A stretch of 64,000 bases of DNA, from positions 1,410,736 through 1,474,735 of the forward strand of contig FJOG01000004.1 of NCBI GenBank assembly GCA_900073065.1. Reading direction: 5' to 3'. Numbering within the stretch: the stretch's first letter is position 1; each line of letters opens with the position of its first letter. Positions 30,735-42,900 of the stretch are shown here, piece after piece. This stretch comes from Phialocephala subalpina (Eukaryota; Ascomycota; Leotiomycetes; Helotiales; Mollisiaceae). Position numbers and translations under genes: made by a program. The notes under the pieces are model-generated. The model saw only the letters and a program-made list of their open reading frames with translations. It had not been told where the DNA came from and searched no databases.

Positions 30735-33700
30735 ATGCACATGAGGACAAAACGTCAGAGAAACGACTAGACGGAAGAGCATTTACTCAACCTTTATGGC
30801 ACTCTTCGCTATGCGATCGTCTTCTAGGTAATGTCCTCGGAAAGACCAACGACAGCTGCGGATCTCCAATCAGGATGGCAGAATAGCACGAACAGCAACG
30901 ACGGCAGGGAACCTTGTAATCTTCCAAGTTAAGAAGGAACGTCCGAGTGGAGGACGAACTGAGGGCCTTGTGTTGAAGAGGGGGATCGGACATGAAAGGT
31001 GAAGAGCGAGCGAGAGAGCTGACTTGATCTCTTGATATTTCGTGAATCTACAGAGACCACTTCAATTTCCTCGAATATTTATTGAACTGCTACATATTGC
31101 GAGCCTTGAGCTGCTACAGACATGGTTATTGTAGAAAGGACCACCTGACAACATGTTGAAAATGGCGAGATGCAGGGACGGAAACTTGCAAGTCATGCTC
31201 GGCATGTTAATACCAGACAAAATAGAACAGGTCGAGTAACATAAATCTACAATGGATTGGATAGTTCCTGGCTGCCGAAGTATATGTTTTACCTCTCGTC
31301 AGAGAGGCTAAGAGATGCGCCTGCCCGATACACCCATTGGCGTGGTGAACCTGGTCAGATCTTCTCGGAAATCCACGACAGGAATCCGCACTCCCAAGTG
31401 AAAATCGAAGACTCCTGGTCACTGACTCGAACAGGAAGCGGCCCATCGATTGTCCCTTTCCTTCGAATAATACAAAGGTCTCGAATCATTCTGCACGACA
31501 CTAGCTCCGCACCACTTGACTGTACTCGTTCGCGACTGCCTTGAAAACGTCCACCGCAAAGACGACAACGAGGTACTGAACCCCATAGTTCCCCGCTACT
31601 TGCCCAGCGAGAGCCATGCGATCGCGGACTTGCCCCCGCGTAGCCCACACAACCTTGACCTCTGGTATCCTACCAAAATGATAGACCGATGAGAAGTGAT
31701 TGAGCAGACCAGCAGTCGAGAACCTCTACTTGTCCAAATCGAGAAGGGGAAATAGTTGAATTGTTAGAGTAAAGGGAAAAAGCGAATCGAAAGTCGAGGA
31801 GGCAAGCAAACGTGTTGTGATCCCAAGGATGATCTCAGAAAGGCGAAGGAGGGTCGCAAGAAGAAAGTAATGGTAAGGCAAAGGATCTGCCAGACGAATT
31901 CTCGAGCCCGCAAGAAAAGAGGCGACGATCAAAGACCAAGACCGAGGGTGACATTTGGAGGGGTAAACAAGAAGATTGACATCTGAAGTTCGTTCAGCCC
32001 AAATAAGAACGAGAAAGTCATAATCGCTGATGGAAGAGTTTTGAGGGAAATGTAGCAGTGACAAGAGGTACCTTTCACATGAATAAAGCCTGAGCTTGCG
32101 CGCTAGCCTCTCGACTATTGTTGAAATCTATAGCCGCAGAACCCTGCCATATTCTGACCTCAACGGAACGATTGCGGCGGATCATCCCACTCCCATCGCT
32201 GGCGGAGGTATCTCCTTTATGGTAACGAGAAAGTGAGCTCATAACCGAAGTTAAAATCGTTTCATCTGGGAGCGAATTGTCCTTCCCTTCCCTAAACATG
32301 CGTTGGCTGCATGAGCATTGTTTTCGATACCGTGGACAAGCAGTATGCAGATCTACTGCCCGTCTCGATACTTCAGGAAGGTTTAAATGCTGGGCATGCC
32401 AACAACCTGGCTCCCTTTGGCCTAGAACGAAGGCGAAGTTGAGCATACCCACAAGACTGATTTGCAAGCAGCTCGCAGTCGGCGGTTATACACTTCAAGT
32501 ACAAAAAAGACCCCGCCAATCTCGCCTCAGTCCTGCAAATAACGATCGCGGCATGAAAAGAATCCCTGGAGCCACATTCCGCAAATGGAAGAGACAACGT
32601 CTGACGTGCATACGGCATTGTGGATCAAGAGCCAAGCCTGCAACTTTCACATGTCTTTCTCAACACGAAGCCGACTCCGGCTCTGGGATTCTTGCCGCCT
32701 TGCGGGAATTTCACGCCTTCGGGAAAGGAGCCAAGCATAAAATGGGAAATCGGCGGCAAGAAGGCGAATTTCGGTAATGACTAGATGCGTTCATGCTGTT
32801 AACATCGAGGCGTGCATGAGGACCCCGACTTGGTGGGTCTCGGAATTGCCCCGGAGCCGGGCAGGGCTTCTTGACTGACTTGTAATTTCGTGCAGGAACA
32901 GATTGACAGAGCCCCCGAATCATGGAAAGAATGAGCATGTAGTGGTTGCTTGAAATGAGAGAATATGACAGAATAGGAGGCGCGCATGCGGGGAGATTTA
33001 GATGCCGTGGAACACGGCTCCAAGCCAGCCGTTTCGGCTTCGGTTTCGGGACAACGGTCTGTAATACCGTGCCGAGAAGCCATGCGCACCTATGGAATGC
33101 CTGAGACTGGCAGGAAGTGGGTGTGTCGTTACCCCATTCAAGAAAGTAACCCGAGCGGAGTTCTCCATGGTTGGTGCAGGCTAGCTTGCAAGATATACTC
33201 CTTGCTGTGTTCTCGAATATCCTTTCTGTTCTTGTCAGCAAGCCTCTTTCTGACCTGTCAGAATCCGGCTGTTACATAACAAGGGCAGGGTTGGCGGCAT
33301 CGTGCCCGGGTAGCTGGAGCTCGCTTGAGAGATCCAAGATCCCATCGCGCCGTGGTGTGACTTCCATCTTGCCGTCAAAGAGGGGAAATATTGACTGTTA
33401 CGCCTCGTGGCTGAAATTATAATTCAAAACTGGGATGCAAAGCTGGTTGATAGAAGATATGCAAAAATCATCGAAAAGAAGAAGTGGAACTACGCACATC
33501 TGCGGCGGGTGGGGAAAAAGATAGCTGCGGTTGTAGCCGGCGTAAAGCACGCACGGAGCGATTGAAGTACAAAGTACTTCCAGTATTCTGGAAGCACAAA
33601 CGGTTGGCTAAGAATTTTTGTCCCGGCTCTGAATTCTCCGATGTCTCTCGACCGGGGAATTCTTGCCTGTTGCGATGTCTTTGGGATAAGGATCGATCAT

Positions 33701-36700
33701 CACCGCAATCGGCAACGGAAGCATAACAGGTTGATGAAATAATGAGGATCTCATCCAGCGATTCTACCCGTGGCCCGGAGGCGAGCAGGCATGTTGAAGG
33801 AGAGGGTGTGCAGAGTGCGTTGGAGGCGGCCAGGATATCAATAGCCGGCACAGCTCCAGATAAGAGTGTTACTCAGATCAGGACCTCTTTATCTTGAAAA
33901 CCGTCTATGACTGTGATGCTATATTACTCCTAGATAGAACTATTATAGGAGGCACGGTGTTGTCGATAAATTCCCTGATTGGCGAAAGCTTCGCCGCCCC
34001 AAGACATTCACAACTTGGCGTAGCGAATGCAAGAGGGGTGATACAACATGAAAACGGTCATGTACTCGTGGTGCTTGCAGGTCTCAGCCATCGGTTCCGC
34101 TCAGACGCCCAGGATTTTATCTTTGTGGCTGCCCGCCAACGCCTCGAAATTCCCCATTGGTGAGGGCATGCATCCATGACTTCCGGTGCTCCTCATGCTT
34201 CTCACCGCTGAGGCGCCATGGACTGAACGAAGATGCCAACGTTTGAGAGCGAACGCGATGATGGTACTGTATGCAATCCAGACGCACGTTCCTTGAAACG
34301 CGGCTAGAACAGGTTTTTATTTCGAGCGAGCACGCATTGCGCTCCTCTGATTGCTCAATTCGCGTCGCTTCAACCCCAGCGAGGCACTTAGGTAACATCC
34401 TGCTGTGGCTGGAAAGGCTGAAATCCAAAGCCTATCAGTTCAGCCATCATACCAAGCCGTTATCGAGAAGTGAAGAATGCCATGCTCGAGCATCATGAAG
34501 CCTCGGGAAGTTCCCATTCAAACAGGAGAGGTGGAATTACCCCGTTGAGTTCAATGCCTGGACACAAACACAGCAGACAACGAAATTGTTCTGATGCGCA
34601 GGACATTGTGAGCCTGGGATCTAGAGCGCCACAGAGCTATTAGTAACCGTTGAATATGCACGCGTCTCTCAACGCAGGCTCTTGCCGCCTGTCTGCCTAC
34701 AAAAGGAGAAGTCACAGTCGATATCCAGCCCATGCATCTCAGCGGGACTCGCAAATGCTCCCTACACGACCGCGCCTTAATACTATCGTTATGCCTTGTA
34801 AAGGTGGATGGGACCTCAAGGATTCAGGAGTGCTTTTGCAACACAACTGGCGCCCACATAGTTACGAATCTGCGCGATATACATTCTGTACCCACCTTTG
34901 CCGCCTCTAGAGACCATGCAAAGCCCTATCTCGACCAATGGTTCCGGTTAGATAAGCATCAAAGAGGTTCACAGGTTGGTTGGCTTGAATCGAATCTGAA
35001 GAGAGGAGCAACAAGTGGATTGATTGTGCATTCTCGACCACACGTGGGAATGGATGTTTTGGACCACCTTCAGCAATAACTGAGGCAGGAAGGCTGTGGA
35101 GCCTTCGGGCATTCAGTTGAGACCCAATTGTCCCGTCTATCGGCTGTAAGATAAAGTGCAGTTGATGGACGCGACTCAGGACCAAGTGCAAGCTGGAGAA
35201 CCTCAAATGATATTGCTCTGAGAGACCGCGTGTGGGAGTGCGTGCAGAGACATATGTATGTTCTGAAGATCTCGGAGTTAAGATATAAACTGTCGTGACA
35301 AGATGACACTTGAAGACCGTGCGAGGCTGAAAAGGGCAGAGCTTTTTTCACTCCGTAACCACAGCCTTGAGGATCAGGGATGGTCGCGTCCAAAGTGCTG
35401 GTGTCTATCCGAAACAGGGACAGTCGGCAGCCTTTGCCAAAGTCGTCAGCAAGTGTAAAGCACCGTGCCAAAGAGCCAAAGGCTACGGTCCAATTATTTG
35501 TGCGAGACCGACCTCGACGGCGAAGTAGTGGTACTAAAACCAGCGTAAGTAGTATCGAATCGAGTTATTGGCCAAGAGAGATTTTGACTTCGGAGATGCG
35601 GCGATCTCCCGAGACCTAGCCTTGATTCCGATCCTTTTTCGAGACCAAACAGGGAGCGATGAGCTCGCTGGAAGTAGGTAGGAGTTTACGGATAGGAGAA
35701 GCGCCGAGTTTGGTGGCAAGGTGCTGCTCAGTAATCGCGGGCATACATGAAAGAACTAGAAAGTTTTGGTTCAGGATTCAAAAACAGGAGCCCTCGCCAG
35801 ACGAGCCCATCGTTCAAGGTGAAAGTAAAATGATGACTAGAGAGCCGTACATCGAAGAGAACCGAGCATAACCAGGACCCTTGGCTCACAAGAACTACTA
35901 CTACCAAGCCAGTCATCATACTCGCAGATCTTGAAGTTGAGAGAAGACCCTTATCGCCCTACAGGTTGGCTGGCTCCTAAAGGAGATGCTACTAGCAGAC
36001 TTCCGTTTGAAAGCTGTTCGACTTAGTCCTGTCTAGCCTGCTACTAGATCGTGATAGGCAGTCCGTTGGAACGTGTTGTGGCGTCGGCACGTCGAGAATT
36101 TAGGCTTGTCTCGAGTCTTTTTCCATGCAGCTGGAACGGCTTGTCCTGAATTCTGAGACATAAAATACCCGGTACTCAAGATGGTCGTAAAAGGATTTCT
36201 AAGATTAGTAGGTGGCAGCTCGTTAAATCACTCGCCATTTTCTATCATGGGGGAAATGATTTTCTTCGGACTACTAGTGTTTGTGAAGACCGTCAAAAAG
36301 TGGTAAAAGTCCCATCGATCGTAGTACTTCAGTCCTTGTCGAGCATAATCTTGGATCATAGCGAGGACGGGTCGATGTCTTGGGCATTGTCGACAGTGAG
36401 GACCCCCACAGCGATCCTAGATCGGTTTGAACCTTGGTGGCGTCAAAGAGCTCTTGGACGGAGATGAGTGGCTGGAGAAACGTCGTGGGAGAAAGGAGGA
36501 AGCAAAGAATGGGGGTCTGCGAGACAGCGTAAACTCTCCTCCCCACGTTCGGCTACTCGGGTGAGATCGTCGAAGACCACGAAGGCCAGAACGTCACTGG
36601 GATTGTTCTGCTGCAAGGCCAGTGCAAGCCTGCAAAGCCAGCCCGGTCAACAGCTTTTGTGGATGCAGGGATTTGACGGTCGGCTCAAGAAGAGGCGTCA

Positions 36701-38132
36701 GGCGTGGTTTGTTTTAGTGAGTGAAGGCCTGGGAAGGGATTCGCTGCGTGCATCGATATCGCTGCAAGCCTAGAATGCTGGATCTGCTGCGGCACTGATG
36801 GGTGATGGATCATGCTAGGGGGCTGGAAGGAGAGCTATTCGACGAGATGAGTAGCTTTATGCACTCTGCAACTGTTCTGCAGACGCGCAGCAACGATGGA
36901 GCCCTCGTACATTGGCTTCGCTCGACCCTCCTCAGCTTTCAGTGGAGTCCCCATGTCCCCTCACTGAGCACTAGGCCGTCTGAACCTGCCCAAGATGTCG
37001 TACACGCCAGAGGCGCCTTCCATTCGTTTGTCAACCGGATCGTATGCACTGGCTTCCCAACGTCTTCCTCTCGGTGGTCCTATCGTCTCGTCTCGGTTGC
37101 GTCTCCAAATCAAACATTCGTGGCTTGCACTTTCTCCGCACTTTGGCTGTGGTGGTGTTCCATGGCAGAAGTTGGTAACCTAGCAATCGAGACACGCAAT
37201 TAGTCGCAGAGGTCGCACAGGAATAGACGTCGTCGTAATAAGATCAAAATCATGCTAATCCCACAAACATCGTCTTCAGGACAGGCGTGATGCGTCAGGT
37301 TGCTGCAGATTGGCGAGACTGTACATAAAGCAGAAGTGCTGTACCGTACTGTACTCTGATGCGGGCTAAGTGGGATTGCGGGCACCTTGTGTGCCTCTAG
37401 AGTCGGGAGTCTGGATGGATTTGAAGATACCGATGCCGAGCCAGAGCCACGTTGGTGGCCGTTCCCGAGCTTTACAGTATTATGTTATGAATTGGTATGG
37501 ATGGGAAATGAAAATCCGGATTCCTGGTCATGGCGCAGAAAAAAAAGTCAGATTCTTCCTGAGTGCGTGCCCAGGAGTGGCTAACTTATCGCAAAACCCA
37601 AGTTCCAGACAAGAGCCCATCTCCATCTACGCAGGTCGCTAAGGCTAATGAGGCTAGCCCCATACCCCCCAACGCACTTTCCCTTTCCGCCTCCGCCTAC
37701 TCTTCGACCCGGCTACTCACTTCTCTCGATTCCTCCTCCTCCTCCTCCTCTCCAATCCAATCCAATCCAGTCCAACCTTCCTCCTCCAAATCCACAACTA
37801 CACTTCCAGGTCCCTTCGTCGACCACCTCACCGACGCGACGTTGCTATTGGAGTTTCCGCCACTTCCATCATCCCTCGACTCGAAGACATTGCATTGACT
37901 GTGTCTTCCTCGTCACCGCTCCCCCGTTCCTCCTCGAATCTCTGCGGCAGCGTCGATCAGAATTGTCTTAATGATACAGCGGATAGGGGACTTGATTGCT
38001 GGGAGGTAGCGAGAGGGAACGACTGGAATACACTTTTTGCTTCGTCGTATAGAGGAGCCGCCGCTTTTCGACTCTTGGTCCTAGGACCTTAAATCACGCA
38101 GCCACCCGTCACCCTCCAATATTCCTCACAGA
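30735..38132. other. Long gene-poor region with coding relics
   Basis: About 7.4 kb without a confident gene. 31,446-31,693 holds a coding-like fragment, listed separately. Other frames (32,277, 32,711, 33,468, 36,802) depend on non-ATG starts and show no domain. 37,560-38,130 is CT-rich, with CTC and CCAAT-containing tandem words (~37,735-37,775), and probably forms the leader and promoter of the Reg1-like gene. Confidence 0.4.
31446..31693 (+). pseudogene. Coding relic of unknown origin
   Basis: A frame with protein-like composition and no start: LTVLVRDCLENVHRKDDNEV, then NPIVPRYLPSESHAIADLPP and LDLWYPTKMIDR, ending at a TGA. An adjacent upstream frame reads SLTRTGSGPSIVPFLRIIQR. The style resembles the C-terminal part of fungal F-box/LRR proteins, so it may be a fragment of another copy. 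Identity not established. Confidence 0.3.
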
Positions 38133-39933
38133 ATGGCCGTAGTGCTCAATTCCGAAGAGAATAGCTACTTCTCGTCGAGCTCTCTCCGCCGTTCACACTC
38201 GCAGCCGAAGTTTGTAACACAGTCGTATCCGAAGACTCCAACAAGATCAAAAAGCAGCAACGGATTCAATCCCATAATATCTCCTTCCAATTCGGCTTCT
38301 TCTTCTGCACCATCGTCACCGAGGACCTTGACAGCGGATTCCGCAGCTCCTTCATACTCGTCGACTCCTGCGAGCAGTCTATCTCTCGACGCTCATTGTG
38401 ACGACCAAGACGACGAGGATCAAATCGTGTTCCCTTCATACGACGACGTAGGATACTACGATCAAGTCGAAGATCTGGAACCGCCGGCAAGCCCTCGAAC
38501 TGGTGATTCCTACACCGTCTCACCAACTTCTAACAGTACATCGACTAATGTATCGCGGCCAGTTTCCCCAGATCCTGTGGAACATGCAGAGGACGACACG
38601 GCAGTTCGAACACAACCTTCGCGACATGTAGACTACCTGTCTCATAATTGGAAAGAGGAGGATATCTGGAATTCATGGAAACACATTGTTTCGAAGCGAA
38701 AAGCGTATAATAATAGTGCGAGATTGGAGAACGCGTCGTGGAGGACATGGACGAAGTCTAAGAACAAGTTAAAGACGGTGTCACCAGAAACGCTCAATTG
38801 GTAAGTGAAGCTCCGTTTCGAAGTGGAGACTCGAATCTTTTATATTTGTCTAACAATTTACCAGGCTCAAGGATTGTGATGTTACTTGGCTGTATGGGCC
38901 ATTACAAACTGGTTCGGAGAAGTCTTTACACTTACCCTCAACGTCACCTGCGGGTAGCAGCCGGATTTCGAAGTCAAATTCGTTCCTGAACAAGAAGCCA
39001 ATTTTGAAGAAGAGGAGTATGTCCGAGATCATGCTTCAAAGGTCACTTTCTTCTTCTTCACTTCTAAAGCAAGCTGCAGCGGCAGTTCAAGCGCAACAAT
39101 CCGGAGGGCTAGGACGCCCAATGATGCCTCGTGGTGCTTCTGACTACACCATTCCATTCTCCTCTAGACGCTTGAGCCGGGAGAATACTAGTATGCTCTC
39201 GTCTATATCTTCTTCTGGTCTTGCGTCACCAGGCACTGGAGAGAGGAAGCACATTCATTTCAATGAACAGGTCGAGCAATGTATAGCACTGGAGATGAAA
39301 GGGGACGATGACGAGGAACCTGAATCATATACCATACATGACTACGATGACAGCGATTCTGATGATGGAGGCATCATGATGAAGAGGAGTAACTCGAAGC
39401 GAAAATTCCCCCCGCTTCACAGTAGGAGAACAACACCCCGACAAAGTTTCAGCGCTGAGAGCAAGACAATTGCCATGCTACCTTCCACGACACTAAAATA
39501 CCGAGCCGACACCCCAGAGCCCTCCGAAACGGCAATGAAGCACAGCAATTTCTGGAATGGATCAAAACTATCACCCTCGCCATCTCAGGAAACGTTGAGA
39601 CCTTCGAAACCGTCTTCGAGAATGCTCCTAGGGGATGAGGAGGACGAGGACGACGAAGATATGAATTGGCAACCGCCGAGTGCTTTTGCCAACCGGAAAG
39701 ACAGTGTATCCACCACCCAGGAACGGTTTCAGAACCTTCACACCTCGGGATCATCGTCCAGTCTCACCGGCGAGCCATCAGGCATGAGGCGGACACCGTC
39801 AGGAATGTTCATGCCTTACGAAGAAGATGAGGATGACGTAGTATCTGAGGGCCTTTTCGGGAAGGTCGTAGATACTGTAAATACCGCAAAGGATATCGCA
39901 CATGTAATATGGAATGTGGGATGGAGGCGGTGA
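38133..39933 (+). CDS. REG1: Reg1-type regulatory subunit of protein phosphatase 1 (DUF1752)
   Basis: Exons 38,133-38,800 and 38,865-39,933 (64-nt intron) give 578 residues. A disordered Ser/Pro-rich N-terminus precedes the DUF1752 region (residues ~165-235: HVDYLSHNWKEEDIWNSW, then LENASWRTWTKSKNKL and LNWLKDCDVTWLYGP across the splice). KHIHF at ~351-355 fits the [R/K]-x-[V/I]-x-F docking motif for PP1 (Glc7). Acidic blocks follow, then a C-terminal EGLFGKVVDTVNTAKDIAHV. In yeast, Reg1 brings Glc7 to Snf1 to keep glucose repression in force. The same role here is inferred from the domain and docking motif. The ATG at 38,133 follows a CT-rich leader. Length is shorter than yeast Reg1 but normal for filamentous fungi. 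Confidence 0.82.
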
Positions 39934-42900
39934 TCGCTATGAGGAGCCGACACCTCTTTAAGCAATTACTCCGTGAAATCAATGCTCACGATCATGGGCA
40001 AATCAAGTCGACAGCTCCGATCACATAATAATTGCATATACAGATGGCGTACATAAGGTTACCGGTATTATTGCATATTCCCATGGATACACATTATAGT
40101 GGTATTGGTTGGGTGGTTGGCGTTTGAATGGCGTTTGAACTGGTCTCTGCTTTTGGGCGACTGACTGTACTCTTTGGAAACAGGGGATTTAAAGGGTGGG
40201 GGTCATTGGATTGGGACCGGGACAACAGAGTCGCTATGATCTTGTGTTATGCTCTTTGTCTTGGTTGACAGAGCTCGACGAATTTACGGCTGGCAAGGAG
40301 CTATCAGCAATGTGGTCGGAAAGTGGCACAGGTTTGGTGCCTCTGAGTCATTCCATCCAGCTTGAGGGGTGTAAAAGCACATACATGGAATGCCAAATCA
40401 ATGTTTCTGAATCTTTGTCTCACACATCATGAACTGCTTCACTCTTCTCACAACCATCATAACCGCAAACCTCCAGACCATTCTTTTTGGCGCCCATGGC
40501 GCTCAACTCTGTCTCCTTTCTCATTCAATCTTTATCTCTGCACCTGGTTGCCTACCACATGACTGAAAGCTACACTACCCCGCGATTGCCACCTACCTGT
40601 TATACCTGTCACTACATTATCTATTGCTGCACCTCTCTCAATCCTTCTTGACAGCCCGCTCTGCGGTTGCTCATGGCTGCTTACTTGCAGCATATTGCGC
40701 TGACAAGCCTTTGTAGGACGTTTCAAAATTGCTAAATTAGGAAGGGGTGTTTACGCCATCATTTCATTTCCCCTCTTTATGTAGCTGGTACATGAGATGA
40801 AGATTGATGCAGAGAAGAGGAGATTGAGGTGCGGGATGGATTGTTAGGGTAGGAGCTTGTGTCCGGAATACCGTAAATGGATGGGACAGATGAATTGAAT
40901 TGAATTGAATTGCTGCCTATATAGTGCTAGATCGAGATGCATGTTGAGCTGTTCGAACCAGGGGCTCGGTTACGAATACTCAACATCTGGTGGCGAGACG
41001 GGGGGAAGGGAAGGCTCGGCTAGAGGCAAGAAGGAGGTGGCCGAGATCTCCCGAGGCTTCTCTTCATCGTCCGATTTCAAAACTCTCCATGAACCGAGTT
41101 GAGTTGGGAGAATGAACTCCGATTCGGAATCTTCGATGACATACTCAAGTATGTATTGATGCAAGATACATCAGAGATTCGGTGCAAATGATCTTGAGCT
41201 CGGAGGACAATGGGCCGAGATGTTGAGATTGGGAGAGTTTTCTGAGTGCTTGCGAAGATAAAGTTATCTGAGTGTTGAAGAAACGCGAGTGTTACATCAT
41301 TATATTGATTCCTTTGATTTCAGAGGCTCCAGCTGGTGCTGGAGCTGATGAAGAGGCAGAACAATGCATTGCTTGAACTTGACTTTTTTTCACCGCTCTT
41401 GTTTCTTTATCAAAAGGCTTGCACGAAAGGGGGACTTTCTTTCTTGAGTAGAGTTCTCGAGCAGAGTTTGAGCTGTCCACTTCCAGACCTAGTGCTGAGC
41501 TGAGTAACTGAGTTTGTGGATACGGGGAAATGCGGAGAGAGATATGCCCAGGGTCTGTTCGCAGGTGGGGAGACTTTCAGCAGGCAAGGAACAAGTTGCG
41601 AAAGGCCGGATATCTCCGACAAATGCTGCTTGAAACTATCACGAGTCATTATTGGCCAGAGCAGGCCGTTGAAGAGATGCATGTCTATGTTGGGAACTCT
41701 GTCAGGGATGAGGGATCGGGAGGATGTGGAGACCGTTTGAGGTTGTGATGGGAGCTCGGGTCGCTTGGAGGTCGATACGTGCAGGAGGATCTTTAGGTTC
41801 ACCAGGTTCCGGAGACTTTATGGAGGCTCTCGATGTGGGAATGTGTGATAGCTTCCGAGAGGGCAGCATTCAGATTCTAAGTGAGAGAGGGGTAACGGCT
41901 CACGACGTTAAGGCTTGATCAAAGTCAGGAACGGGGAAAAGGAAGAAAAGGGCTGCAGAATCCAAGGGTGGAAGACTGCTTCCTTTCATATTCGCGTGTT
42001 GTTTTGTTCGTTTTTAATTTGATCCCAGCTCCCTGAGTCCCAGGATATGTGAAAGTTCATGTTTTTATGGGACATGAAGATGGCGATGGCCAGGTTTTGA
42101 ATTTTACCCCACAACTTGCGGCATATTACTGTTCTTATGAGCTGACACGGCAGAGTATGGCAAGCATCTCGACTGGGTAGATTTTGAAAGTCTAAAGTCG
42201 TCATCTTGCGTGTGCGTGTCCAGTCTCCATCAAGCAAGTATTCTCACGTGCACCGTCACATGTTACTCTCAAGATTTGCGGCACACGGATGCTCAACATC
42301 CTCTCGGCTTCATAAGCATCTTCGGGATCGGTTGAGCTTCAATCTCGGCGTCCTTGATTGGGGGGCATATGAGGCAATCTTATGATTTTTACTCCGCAGT
42401 TTCGAGCGAGCTGAATTTCAAACTCGCTTCGGAGCTCATGTCTATTAGGTCATAAAAAATACTATTGTCACAAGGAGACTCAAATGTTTATCACGCGACA
42501 CTGTACGCTTGTTCGACGTACACTTCAGCTCCGAATCCAGGTAGTTAGTAATGGAGAAGTCCAGTAAACCTAAACATCGTCACTCTACCAGTGCAGACAT
42601 CATTCTGGTGTTGACCTTAACGGCCCATTGTTGAACCTTTCAAGGAACTCAAAGCTCCCGATGTCGCTCAAGAAACACGCAGAGAATTGGATTGTTTGCT
42701 ACTTTGACAAATGGCTATCCTTCAAAGTTCGGGAAAGCTCGAACGAAAGTCACGCTCTGTCTCTGAATCAAAGAGTAAGCTTATTGCCAAGCCGTACCCT
42801 GAACAAAGAAGTGGCAAGTTCTTAGGAAAAGTTTCAGATTTAGTTACCCGTCTTTAGTTCCAATGTGCCACGCCTCACTTCTAGGCTTGTGCTGGCTATT

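Noticed and set aside
32277..32777. 166-codon frame with several Cys (HCFRYRGQAVCRS, CWAC)
   Set aside because: Non-ATG start, an equally long antisense frame, and no consistent metal-binding spacing.
36802..37203. 133-codon plus-strand frame
   Set aside because: GTG start and no recognisable motif; the composition looks random.
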